A stretch of DNA of 64,000 bases from positions 232,784 to 296,783 of the forward strand of contig JALGZK010000003.1 in the NCBI GenBank assembly GCA_025774935.1, in the 5' to 3' direction. Every line of letters starts with the position of its first letter. Position 1 is the stretch's first letter. Source of the DNA: a bacterium. GTDB taxonomy: Bacteria > Joyebacterota > Joyebacteria > Joyebacterales > Joyebacteraceae. Shown here piece after piece: positions 17,718-25,182 of this stretch. The position numbers and the translations under genes were made by a program. The notes below the pieces were generated by a model. That model saw only the letters and a list, made by a program, of their open reading frames with translations. It had not been told where the DNA came from and ran no database searches.

Positions 17718-20243
17718 CTACTCCACCACGATGAGCGAGTTCCGGCCGCCGTAGGGGTCGGCCACGCCCTCGGGATTGCCCGGGTCCTCGATCCAGCGCG
17801 CCCCGCCGTCGACCACGAACTTGTACTCGTACCGGCCGGGGGCCAGCTCGATCACGACCGTCCAGACCCCGTCGCCGTCCTCGTCCTCCATCGGCGTCGC
17901 GTCGGTGCTCCAGTCGTTGAACCCCCCCGCAAGATGGACGCTTCCCGCTTCCGGCTCCTTCACGCTGAACAGGTACCCGCCCTCGACCCGCGCGGGCCCG
18001 GCGAGAAGACCGCCTTCGCCCTCCGCCCTGGCCATGACGCCCGCGCCGGCACCGGTCGCGCCGGGAGCCGTGCCCTCTCCCGCACCCAGGATGCTCTCGG
18101 AGAGGAACGACGGAGGCTCCTTCCCGATCTCAGTGTACACGTTCGCGAGCATGCCCCGGAAGCTCTCATCGAAGCCGCCCTCGAGGGAAGATGTCTGGTC
18201 GTTCCCGTACCACCAGAACCAGTCGCTCCCCTCCGCCGCGAGAATCTCCCCGAACGCCCGGGCGATGGCATCGTCGTCGGCGTCGCCCTTCGTCCGGCAG
18301 TCCTCGAGGTCGGCCCGAACCGCCGCGAGGTAGTCCCACGCGAGGTTCTCCTCGGGCTCGCCGATCCACGTCGTGAGGTCGTGCCCGATCCACGAACCGG
18401 CCCAGAGCCGCTCAATCGACTTGGTCGGCGGGTGCTGGGCGAGGTACTCCGAGACGGTCACCGTCCCCAGGAATGAGGCGCGGCTCATCTGGTCGTACCA
18501 CGAGCGGAAGAACTCCTTGCCGTCGTGGCGGAACCACTCCCACGCGTTCTCGCCGTCGAGGATGATCGGCACGACGTAGCTCCGCTCGTCCCCCGCGAGT
18601 TCCTGGTGGATCGCGTGGAGGCTCCGCATCATGGAGTTCGCCGCGTCGACGCCGTCCATCTTCCCGAAGTTGAACCCGATGTCGTCCGAGAGCCGGTGGT
18701 CGCGGAAGATCGCGGCGACACGGGCGTCGCCGGCGCCTGCCCAGTACATCTGGTATCGCTGGCGGGAGCTCAGGCGGCCGGCGCCGAGCGACCGCTCGAG
18801 GATCTGGTCGTCCGACGCGATCCACTCGAACCCGGCGTCCGCTACCATTCCGACGATCTCCTGCGCGACGGCGCCCTCGCCCGGCCACATCCCGGCGGGC
18901 CTTCGCCCGAAGAGTCCCTCGTAGTACTCGACGGCGAGTTCGACGTGCCGACGCGCGTCGTCAGGGTAGCTGAAACGGTGCTCAGGGAGCCGGATTCCCG
19001 GAGACGCCACGCGCGCCAGGTCGGTGTCGTACACGAGCGGGAGAATCGGGTGGTAGAACGGTGTCGTAATCACCTCGAGCTGCCCACGGTCCTGCATCTC
19101 CTTGTGAACCGCGACCACGTTCCGAGCGATCGCCATCTGCGCCTCTATGATCTCCCGCTTGTCGGCCTCGGTGTACCCACGCTCCTTCTCGATGAGCGCC
19201 TTCACGCTGCCGACCGTTCCGTCGGGGAGCGTGACGTCTCCCTTCTGGAAGTCAGGGTCGAACCAAGCGAGGTTGAACCACGCCTGGAGGTCGCGCCAGT
19301 CCTGCTCGGTGAACCTCGCCGCCGCCGCGAGGAGCTGGACCTGCGTGTCGCCGCCCTTCTTGCCCTTGAGCTCGCCGTACCGGGGCCAGACGTGAATCAT
19401 GTTGTCCCAGTGGGCGTTGAAGAAGTGCGTGAGGAGATAGACCTGGTCCTCCGCGGTGAGCTCGGCCGCGTCCTTGAGCGTCATCCGAAGGTACGCGTCG
19501 GTCCCCGTCCCGTTCTCGTAGCCCGCGATGATGTCATCGAGCTGCGTGAGAAGAACGGGCGTCAGGTTGACCGTGAAGTGGATCTCCGGGAACTCCGCGA
19601 GGATCGCGACCATGTCGTAGTAGTCCTTGATCGCGTGCATCCTCACCCACGGATCCATGTACTCGCCCGTCTCGGCGTCCCTGAAGTACTTCGGCTGGTG
19701 CTGGTGCCAGACGATCGCCACGGAGAGCGGCGTGCCGAGCGACGGGAGTTCGTCGACGACGGGCTCCGCGGGGCCGAGGTCGGCGGCGAGCGGGCCGAGC
19801 ACAACCGACCCGTCGGAGTCGACCGAGACGACCGTGTTCACCCCGCCGTGGTTGTCGTCCACGGTGTGCGGATTCAGCGGGTCTTCCCTCCACGCGACCC
19901 CCCCGTCGACCACGAACTTGTACTCGTACGTCCTGCCCGCCTGGAGCTCCGTCACCACCTCCCACACACCGTCACCGTCGTCGTCGGACATCGGGAGCGC
20001 CGCTGGGTCCCACCCGTTGAACTCGCCGGCGAGGTGCACGCTCGAGGCGTCCGGCGCCGAGAACGCGAACCGTACCCCGCCGTCGGCAATCGTCGGCGGC
20101 GTGGCATCCGCGGCGCGGGCGACGTGGGGCGCAACGCACGCGAGCGCCAGCGCCGCGGCCGCCCAGAGCGCGAATCGTCTGTTCGTGACGAGCACGGTAC
20201 CTCCTCGCGTCGCGTCGGGGATCGTCGGCCGTACCCGACCCAT
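17718..20243 (-). CDS. Exported GH57 alpha-glucan hydrolase with two CBM48/E-set modules
   Basis: 841 residues from the ATG at 20243 (GAGGAG upstream). A GTG at 20195 with GAGGAGG upstream is an equally good start and gives a cleaner signal peptide (MLVTNRRFALWAAAALALA, cleavage at ARA). Domain order: N-terminal CBM48-type module (FNGWDP ... YEYKFVVDGG, about 50-145), a GH57 barrel (VAIVWHQHQPKYF near 178, MWPGEGAVAQE, RDHRLSDDIGF), and a C-terminal CBM48 (FNDWSTD ... GRYEYKFVVDGG, about 755-841). The GH57 family includes alpha-amylases and amylopullulanases; the exported, double-CBM48 form suggests periplasmic or surface starch/pullulan cleavage. It lies in the sugar-importer locus. Confidence 0.9.
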   Translation of the reverse strand: MGRVRPTIPDATRGGTVLVTNRRFALWAAAALALACVAPHVARAADATPPTIADGGVRFAFSAPDASSVHLAGEFNGWDPAALPMSDDDGDGVWEVVTELQAGRTYEYKFVVDGGVAWREDPLNPHTVDDNHGGVNTVVSVDSDGSVVLGPLAADLGPAEPVVDELPSLGTPLSVAIVWHQHQPKYFRDAETGEYMDPWVRMHAIKDYYDMVAILAEFPEIHFTVNLTPVLLTQLDDIIAGYENGTGTDAYLRMTLKDAAELTAEDQVYLLTHFFNAHWDNMIHVWPRYGELKGKKGGDTQVQLLAAAARFTEQDWRDLQAWFNLAWFDPDFQKGDVTLPDGTVGSVKALIEKERGYTEADKREIIEAQMAIARNVVAVHKEMQDRGQLEVITTPFYHPILPLVYDTDLARVASPGIRLPEHRFSYPDDARRHVELAVEYYEGLFGRRPAGMWPGEGAVAQEIVGMVADAGFEWIASDDQILERSLGAGRLSSRQRYQMYWAGAGDARVAAIFRDHRLSDDIGFNFGKMDGVDAANSMMRSLHAIHQELAGDERSYVVPIILDGENAWEWFRHDGKEFFRSWYDQMSRASFLGTVTVSEYLAQHPPTKSIERLWAGSWIGHDLTTWIGEPEENLAWDYLAAVRADLEDCRTKGDADDDAIARAFGEILAAEGSDWFWWYGNDQTSSLEGGFDESFRGMLANVYTEIGKEPPSFLSESILGAGEGTAPGATGAGAGVMARAEGEGGLLAGPARVEGGYLFSVKEPEAGSVHLAGGFNDWSTDATPMEDEDGDGVWTVVIELAPGRYEYKFVVDGGARWIEDPGNPEGVADPYGGRNSLIVVE

Positions 20244-20265
20244 GATTCTCCTCTATAGTAGTGGC

Positions 20266-20292
20266 TCGCCCGGCGTGCCTTCCGCCGGGCGA
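20266..20292 (-). terminator. 10-bp hairpin between binding-module gene and GH57 gene
   Basis: TCGCCCGGCG and CGCCGGGCGA pair perfectly around a 7-base loop, 53 bases past the upstream stop and just before the GH57 ribosome-binding site. There is no T-run, so it may attenuate or process the transcript. Confidence 0.4.
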
Positions 20293-20344
20293 CACGGTGT
20301 CGTATGGGAGGGCGCTCCTGCCGGGGAGCGCGGGGGCTGCGTCG

Positions 20345-21127
20345 CTACTCGATCTCGAGCGCCGGTATCGTGGCCATCTCGCCCGTCTCGAGATCGTAGT
20401 CGCCGAGGATCTCCTCCTGCGGAATCTCGTCGCCGCCGAAGATCACGAGCACGCGCTTCGCCTTCGGCGCGATGATGTCGTACACGTTCGGGTCGATGGC
20501 GAGATCGTGTCCGCCGCCGCCCCGCCACTCTTCCGGTTCGGCCTTGACGTCGCGGAAGTCGCCCAGCCCACCCGCGCCGTAGTCGTCCTGAAGGCCGACG
20601 GCCGGAGTGAAGCGCCAGTCGGCTGCCGCGCCGTCGATCGCGTCGATCGGAACGGTGATCCTGATGGTCCCGGCCTCGATGTCGGTCTCGACGGTCGCCT
20701 CGACGTCGACGGGTTCCGAGTTCGCGTCGATCATCTGCACGGTCTCGCCCGCCGCGAAGATCTGGTACTCCGACGGCGCCTCGAGGAGGCAGTTGGCATT
20801 GCGCCGGAGCTCCTTGTCGCCGCCCTCCTCGGTGTCGATCGCGACGCAGACCATCGTCAGGCGGTTCCCGACGCCCCACGGGTCGACCAGGTTCCTGATC
20901 TTGTACTCGAAGATGAGGTTCCCGTTCTCCTTCTCGATCGCGAACGACAGGAGATCGGCCTCGCCCCCCTCGCCGAAGGACTCGTTCAACGGATAGACGT
21001 AGTCCCCGTCGCCGTAGTCGTCCCCCTCGGGGTCGATCCAGATCGCCAGGACCTCACCCGACGCGGCGGCGGCCGTGCCGAGGATCGCGCCGACCAGAAG
21101 CAGTACCAGAGCGCTTCTCATGTTCAT
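20345..21127 (-). CDS. Secreted glucodextranase C-domain-like carbohydrate-binding protein
   Basis: 260 residues with a signal peptide (RSALVLLLVGAILGTAAAASG). The mature protein matches the pattern of the C-terminal binding module of glucodextranase and GH57 amylopullulanases: IDPEGDDYGDGDYVYP at its start, FEYKIRNL.DPWG, AVGLQDDYG, and a long stretch ending with VYDIIAPKAKRVL. In the family this domain binds alpha-glucan or the cell surface. It stands alone here, between the GH57 gene and the solute-binding protein, and a larger relative forms part of the protein at 29943-35315. Probably an extracytoplasmic glucan-binding helper. Confidence 0.75.
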   Translation of the reverse strand: MNMRSALVLLLVGAILGTAAAASGEVLAIWIDPEGDDYGDGDYVYPLNESFGEGGEADLLSFAIEKENGNLIFEYKIRNLVDPWGVGNRLTMVCVAIDTEEGGDKELRRNANCLLEAPSEYQIFAAGETVQMIDANSEPVDVEATVETDIEAGTIRITVPIDAIDGAAADWRFTPAVGLQDDYGAGGLGDFRDVKAEPEEWRGGGGHDLAIDPNVYDIIAPKAKRVLVIFGGDEIPQEEILGDYDLETGEMATIPALEIE

Positions 21128-21149
21128 CCCCCCGCGCTGGACGGTCCGC

Positions 21150-22382
21150 CTACTCGCCGGCCAGAAGCTTGTCGATCTCGGCGACGGCGGTGTCGAGCGC
21201 GTCCTTGACAGATTTCGTGTTATCCAGGGCCGCCTGCATCTCCGGGTTCATGATGTTCTCCATCTCAGGGTAGTACGGAGTCTGCGGCCGCGCAATCGCG
21301 GTCCTCATCTGCTCCACGAAGACCGCGAGATACGGATGCTCTTCAGACGTGATGGCGTCCATGGCCTTCACGTTCACCGGGATCTGCCCGAGGCTCGTCG
21401 CCCACATCCGCTGGACGTCCTCGCTCGCCACGAACATCAGGAACTCGGCCGCGAGCTCCGGGTTCTTCGAACTACGGAAGACGACGAGGTCGTTCCCCCC
21501 GACGTTGGTCCTGGTACCGGCGGGCCCGGTCGGAATGAGACCGACCCCGAAGTCGAGCCCGGTCTTCTTCAGGCTCTCGACCGCCCAGGGCCCGTTCATG
21601 ATCATCGCGTAGCGTCCGTTCTGGAACCCGAGGTCGTTCTGGATGCCTCCCGACCTCCACGCGCCGCCCTCGATCCGGTGCCTCGCGTACAGGTCGACCT
21701 TGAGCTGGAACGCCTCGACGCCCTCGGGGCTGTTCAGGACACAGCGCGTTCCGTCCCCGGAGAGGAACTCGGCGCCGAACGTGTAGAAGAACGGGAGCGA
21801 CCACCAGAGCGAGTTCCGGACACCGATGCCGAAGACGCCCTGCTCCTCGTCGGTGAGCCTCGTTCCGTACTCGATGAGCTCGTCCCACGTCGCGGGCGGA
21901 CGGTCCGGATCGAGCCCCGCCTGCCGAAAGAGCTCTCTATTATAGAAGAGGCACAGACCGTTCGTCTGGTCCGGGAGTCCCCAGAGCGTTCCGTCGTAGA
22001 CGCAGCTCTGGAGCGCCACCGGCAGGACCTCGTCCCGGAACGCCGCGGGCACGTGCTCCTCGAGCGACAGGAGCGCGTTCTTGCTCGCGAGCTTGGAGAG
22101 GAACGAGACGTCGACCCTCGCTATGTCCGGCTCGGTCCTCGTCGTGAGCGCCGTCTGGATCTTGGGCTCCGCTCCCGCGAACGGCAGCCGGACGATGTCG
22201 ATCGTGATCCCCGGGTGCGCCTCCTCGAACTGACGCACGATCTCCTTGAAGACGGGGTGCTCCTCGTCGTTGTACGTCTGCCAGATGGTGAGCGACGCCG
22301 CCTCCTCCTCCTTCCCGCATCCCCCGAGAGCGACGAGCGCGCAGAGCGACGCGGCGATCAGCCAGACGATGGTCCTTCTCAT
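21150..22382 (-). CDS. ABC sugar transporter solute-binding lipoprotein (CUT1, MalE-like)
   Basis: 410 residues. The lipoprotein signal MRRTIVWLIAASLCALVALG is followed directly by the lipobox Cys. The body is a family-1 extracellular solute-binding protein: LTIWQTYNDEEHP at the start, EPDIARVDVSFL, LPDQTNGLCLFYNRELF, NGPWAVESL. It would deliver maltodextrin or another oligosaccharide to the permeases encoded immediately downstream. Neighbouring amylolytic and CBM48 proteins point to alpha-glucan oligosaccharides; the exact ligand cannot be read from sequence. Confidence 0.9.
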   Translation of the reverse strand: MRRTIVWLIAASLCALVALGGCGKEEEAASLTIWQTYNDEEHPVFKEIVRQFEEAHPGITIDIVRLPFAGAEPKIQTALTTRTEPDIARVDVSFLSKLASKNALLSLEEHVPAAFRDEVLPVALQSCVYDGTLWGLPDQTNGLCLFYNRELFRQAGLDPDRPPATWDELIEYGTRLTDEEQGVFGIGVRNSLWWSLPFFYTFGAEFLSGDGTRCVLNSPEGVEAFQLKVDLYARHRIEGGAWRSGGIQNDLGFQNGRYAMIMNGPWAVESLKKTGLDFGVGLIPTGPAGTRTNVGGNDLVVFRSSKNPELAAEFLMFVASEDVQRMWATSLGQIPVNVKAMDAITSEEHPYLAVFVEQMRTAIARPQTPYYPEMENIMNPEMQAALDNTKSVKDALDTAVAEIDKLLAGE

Positions 22383-22458
22383 TCCTGGTTCCCCCGTTCC
22401 AGTTCGCGGTGTGTCGGTCGCGCGACGCCCCGTTCCGAGCGCCTTCGCGGGCTGACGC

Positions 22459-23295
22459 CTAGCCCTTGAGCGCGCCCATCGTCATGCCTTCGATGAAGTA
22501 CCGCTGCGCGAAGAAGAAGATCGCGGCGATCGGAAGGACCGAGATGCACGAGCCCGCCATTATGAGCGTGTACGACGCTTCGTGCTGACTCCGGAAGAGC
22601 GCGAGCCCGACCGGGACCGTGTACAGTCTCTCGATGTTCACGACAATGAGCTGCCACAGGAAGTTATTCCAATGGAACTGGAAAGTCAGCAGAAAAAGGG
22701 TCGCGAGGATCGGGATCGAGAGCGGGACCATGATCGTCCGGAATACCTGCCATTCCCCCGCGCCGTCGATCCTCGCGGCCTCAAGGAGCTCGTTCGGGAT
22801 CGTCGTCATGTACTGCCTCATGAGGAAGAGCCCGAAGACGTTGGCGAGGTGCGGCACGATCATCGCCCGGTAGCTGTTCATCCACCCGAGCTTGTTGATG
22901 ATCGCGAACTGGGGAACGACGTACATCATCCCGGGGATCATGAGCGACGCGAGCAGGAACCCGAACAGCTTGTCGCGACCGATGAAGTCCTTCTTGGCGA
23001 ACACGTATCCAGCGAGCGCTGCGAAGAGTGTCGCGAACAGCGCGGCCGTCGTCGCGACGATGACGCTGTTCACGAAGTAACGGCCGAAGCCGAACTCGGT
23101 CAGGACGCGCGTGAAGTTCTCGAGGGTCGGGTTCTTCGGGAAGATCTCTGCCGTGAACGCCTGACCCGGCTCCTTGAAGGCCGTCACGACCATCCAGAAG
23201 AACGGGAAGAGGACCACGACCGCCGCGGCGGTGAGCCCGGCGTAGACGAGCGCGCGCTTCCACCCGCCCGCTCTTGTGCGTCCTCCCACGCTCAT
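22459..23295 (-). CDS. ABC sugar transporter permease (MalG-like)
   Basis: 278 residues from the ATG at 23295, the usual MalG length; the frame is open to 23457 but the extension is not membrane-like. Six hydrophobic helices are visible (first: ALVYAGLTAAAVVVLFPFFW). The EAA loop that contacts the ATPase is EAARIDGAGEWQVFRTIMVP, followed by LSIP. It works with the permease encoded directly upstream and the lipoprotein gene downstream. No ATPase gene (malK/msmX type) is present anywhere in the window, so the importer must borrow one. Confidence 0.92.
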   Translation of the reverse strand: MSVGGRTRAGGWKRALVYAGLTAAAVVVLFPFFWMVVTAFKEPGQAFTAEIFPKNPTLENFTRVLTEFGFGRYFVNSVIVATTAALFATLFAALAGYVFAKKDFIGRDKLFGFLLASLMIPGMMYVVPQFAIINKLGWMNSYRAMIVPHLANVFGLFLMRQYMTTIPNELLEAARIDGAGEWQVFRTIMVPLSIPILATLFLLTFQFHWNNFLWQLIVVNIERLYTVPVGLALFRSQHEASYTLIMAGSCISVLPIAAIFFFAQRYFIEGMTMGALKG

Positions 23296-23312
23296 CGGGT
23301 GAACTCCATCCG

Positions 23313-24329
23313 TCAGACCTCCTCGGCTCTCAGGAAACGCCTGTTGACGAACGTGACCACGAGCGTCAGCCCGAGGAGCACGTACGACATCGCGGCCGCG
23401 TAGCCGAGCTTGAACTGCGTGTAGAACGTGTCGAAGACGTAGTAGCCCGTGACCCACGTCGCGCCGAGCGCCCTCCCGCCGACATCGACGTTAGGCCCGC
23501 CGCCCGTCATCGCGTAGACCTCTACGAAGGCGTTGAGCGCCGCGATCGTGCCGATGATAACCATGAAGAACGTGATTGGCTTGACGAGCGGAAGAGTGAT
23601 CGAGCGGAACTGCTGCCACGGCGTCGCGCCGTCGATCTCTGCCGCCTCGTAGAGCGAGCCCGGGATGTTCTGGATCGCCGAGAGGTAGAGGATCATGCCG
23701 AACCCCGCGCCCTTCAGGACGTTCGCGACGACGACGGACGGCATCGCCCACGCCGGCATGCCGAGGAATCCCTTCTCCGAGAACGCGGTGATGCCCACGC
23801 TCTCGAGAATCCTCACGAGGACACCCACGTGAGGGCTGTAGATGAGCGTCCAGACGATGCCGACGACGAGCATGTCCAGAACGTAGGGCATGAAGAACGC
23901 GCTCCGATAGGCGGCCACCGCCTTGAGGCGGTTGTTCAGGAGGAGCGCGAGCAGGAGCGACGCCGCGATCCCCGAGGGTATGATGAGTGCGGCGTAGTAG
24001 AGGGTCATGAGGACTGACCACCAGAACTTCACGTCCGCGAAGAGCTTCGCGAAGTTCGCGAAACCGACGAAGGTGAGTCCGCCGAAGATGTCGAACGAGT
24101 CGACGGGAACCCGGTGCAGGGCCAGATAGAGCGAGTAGAAGACCGGGAACGCGAGGAAGACGACGAAGATGATCAGAAACGGTGCGAGGAACGTGTAGGC
24201 GGTCAGGTTGTCGCTGCCTCGGAGAAGCCGAAGACCCGGCTTCCGGGGCCGGGTCTTCCTCCATTCTCTCGTCGGGCGCGCGTCGTGCGCGTCCGCCTGT
24301 CCCGCCTGTGAGGGTCCGGTCGCCGGCAT
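23313..24329 (-). CDS. ABC sugar transporter permease (MalF-like)
   Basis: 338 residues. A hydrophilic N-terminus of about 40 residues is followed by six predicted helices (first: TAYTFLAPFLIIFVVFLAFP). The EAA loop is EAAEIDGATPWQQFRSITLP. This is the larger CUT1 permease, forming a heterodimer with the product of the next gene 17 bases downstream. The start has GGTGGAG overlapping the stop of the CBM48 lipoprotein gene, so the importer genes are co-transcribed with the glucan-binding proteins. Confidence 0.92.
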   Translation of the reverse strand: MPATGPSQAGQADAHDARPTREWRKTRPRKPGLRLLRGSDNLTAYTFLAPFLIIFVVFLAFPVFYSLYLALHRVPVDSFDIFGGLTFVGFANFAKLFADVKFWWSVLMTLYYAALIIPSGIAASLLLALLLNNRLKAVAAYRSAFFMPYVLDMLVVGIVWTLIYSPHVGVLVRILESVGITAFSEKGFLGMPAWAMPSVVVANVLKGAGFGMILYLSAIQNIPGSLYEAAEIDGATPWQQFRSITLPLVKPITFFMVIIGTIAALNAFVEVYAMTGGGPNVDVGGRALGATWVTGYYVFDTFYTQFKLGYAAAMSYVLLGLTLVVTFVNRRFLRAEEV

Positions 24330-24335
24330 CGGCGA

Positions 24336-25109
24336 TCACTCCACCGTCAGGACGGAGTTCTTCCCGCCGTACGGATCGTCCATGGTGTCGGGATTGGCGG
24401 GGTCCTCGACCCACGTCCCGTCGACGACGAACTTGTACTCGTATTTGCCGGGCGCGAGTTCGAGCGTCACGCGGAAGATCCCGTCGTCACCCTTCTCGAA
24501 ACGGAGCACGCTCGGATCCCAGTCGTTGAACGTGCCGGCGATGTAGACTTCCCCCGCCGAGTCGTTCTCGTACTCGAAGGAGACCTCGACCATCTCCTGA
24601 GCCGCGGCCTCCGCGGCCTCGTCCCTCTTCGCGCGCTCGCCAGGCAGGTCGTCCGTCGTTCCGATCATCGTGCCGGTGATGATGGCCGGTTCGTACTGGA
24701 TGTTCTGCGGGACGATGACGAGCGAGTTCTCGAATCCGCCCTCGAAGTCCGTGTCGGGGTTGTTCGGATCGAGCTCCCAGACCACGCCTCCGTCGAGCAC
24801 GAACTTGTACTGGTATCTCCCCGAAGGCAGTGGCACGACTATCACCCACACGCCGTCGCCGTCCTCGTCGGTCATGATCCCGATGGTCGGGTCGTAGCGT
24901 CCGACGAGCGTCCCGCCCCAGTTGTTGAAGTTCCCGGCGAGGGTCACGTATCGCGAAGAGGGCGCGAAGTAGCTGAACTTGTAGCCGCCCTCGACCTCGT
25001 GGGGCGGGGGGAGCCTGTCCTTCACGACGTCCAGAATGCTCGTCGTGCACGACGAGAGGACGACGGCCGCGAGCAGAACCACCGTCAGAGTGCGCCACCT
25101 CGATGTCAT
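24336..25109 (-). CDS. Lipoprotein with two CBM48-type glucan-binding modules
   Basis: 257 residues from the ATG at 25109 (an in-frame GTG lies just upstream). The signal TLTVVLLAAVVLSSC ends in a lipobox Cys. There are two E-set/CBM48-like modules: one with NFNNWGG ... GRYQYKFVLDGG (about 35-140) and one with TFNDWDP ... GKYEYKFVVDG (about 170-257). No catalytic domain is present. It is probably a periplasmic or surface glucan-binding lipoprotein, functionally comparable to SusE/F-type starch-binding lipoproteins but from a different fold family. It sits directly upstream of the permease genes. Confidence 0.85.
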   Translation of the reverse strand: MTSRWRTLTVVLLAAVVLSSCTTSILDVVKDRLPPPHEVEGGYKFSYFAPSSRYVTLAGNFNNWGGTLVGRYDPTIGIMTDEDGDGVWVIVVPLPSGRYQYKFVLDGGVVWELDPNNPDTDFEGGFENSLVIVPQNIQYEPAIITGTMIGTTDDLPGERAKRDEAAEAAAQEMVEVSFEYENDSAGEVYIAGTFNDWDPSVLRFEKGDDGIFRVTLELAPGKYEYKFVVDGTWVEDPANPDTMDDPYGGKNSVLTVE

Positions 25110-25182
25110 CACGTCTCTCACCTTCCCCACACCTTCCGTTCCGGAAGAGGACGGCGCGGCCGCCCACCCGGACCCCCGTCCA

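Noticed and set aside
18525..20258. Plus-strand ORF of 577 codons
   Set aside because: Antisense shadow of the GH57 gene; no signal, motif or ribosome-binding site.
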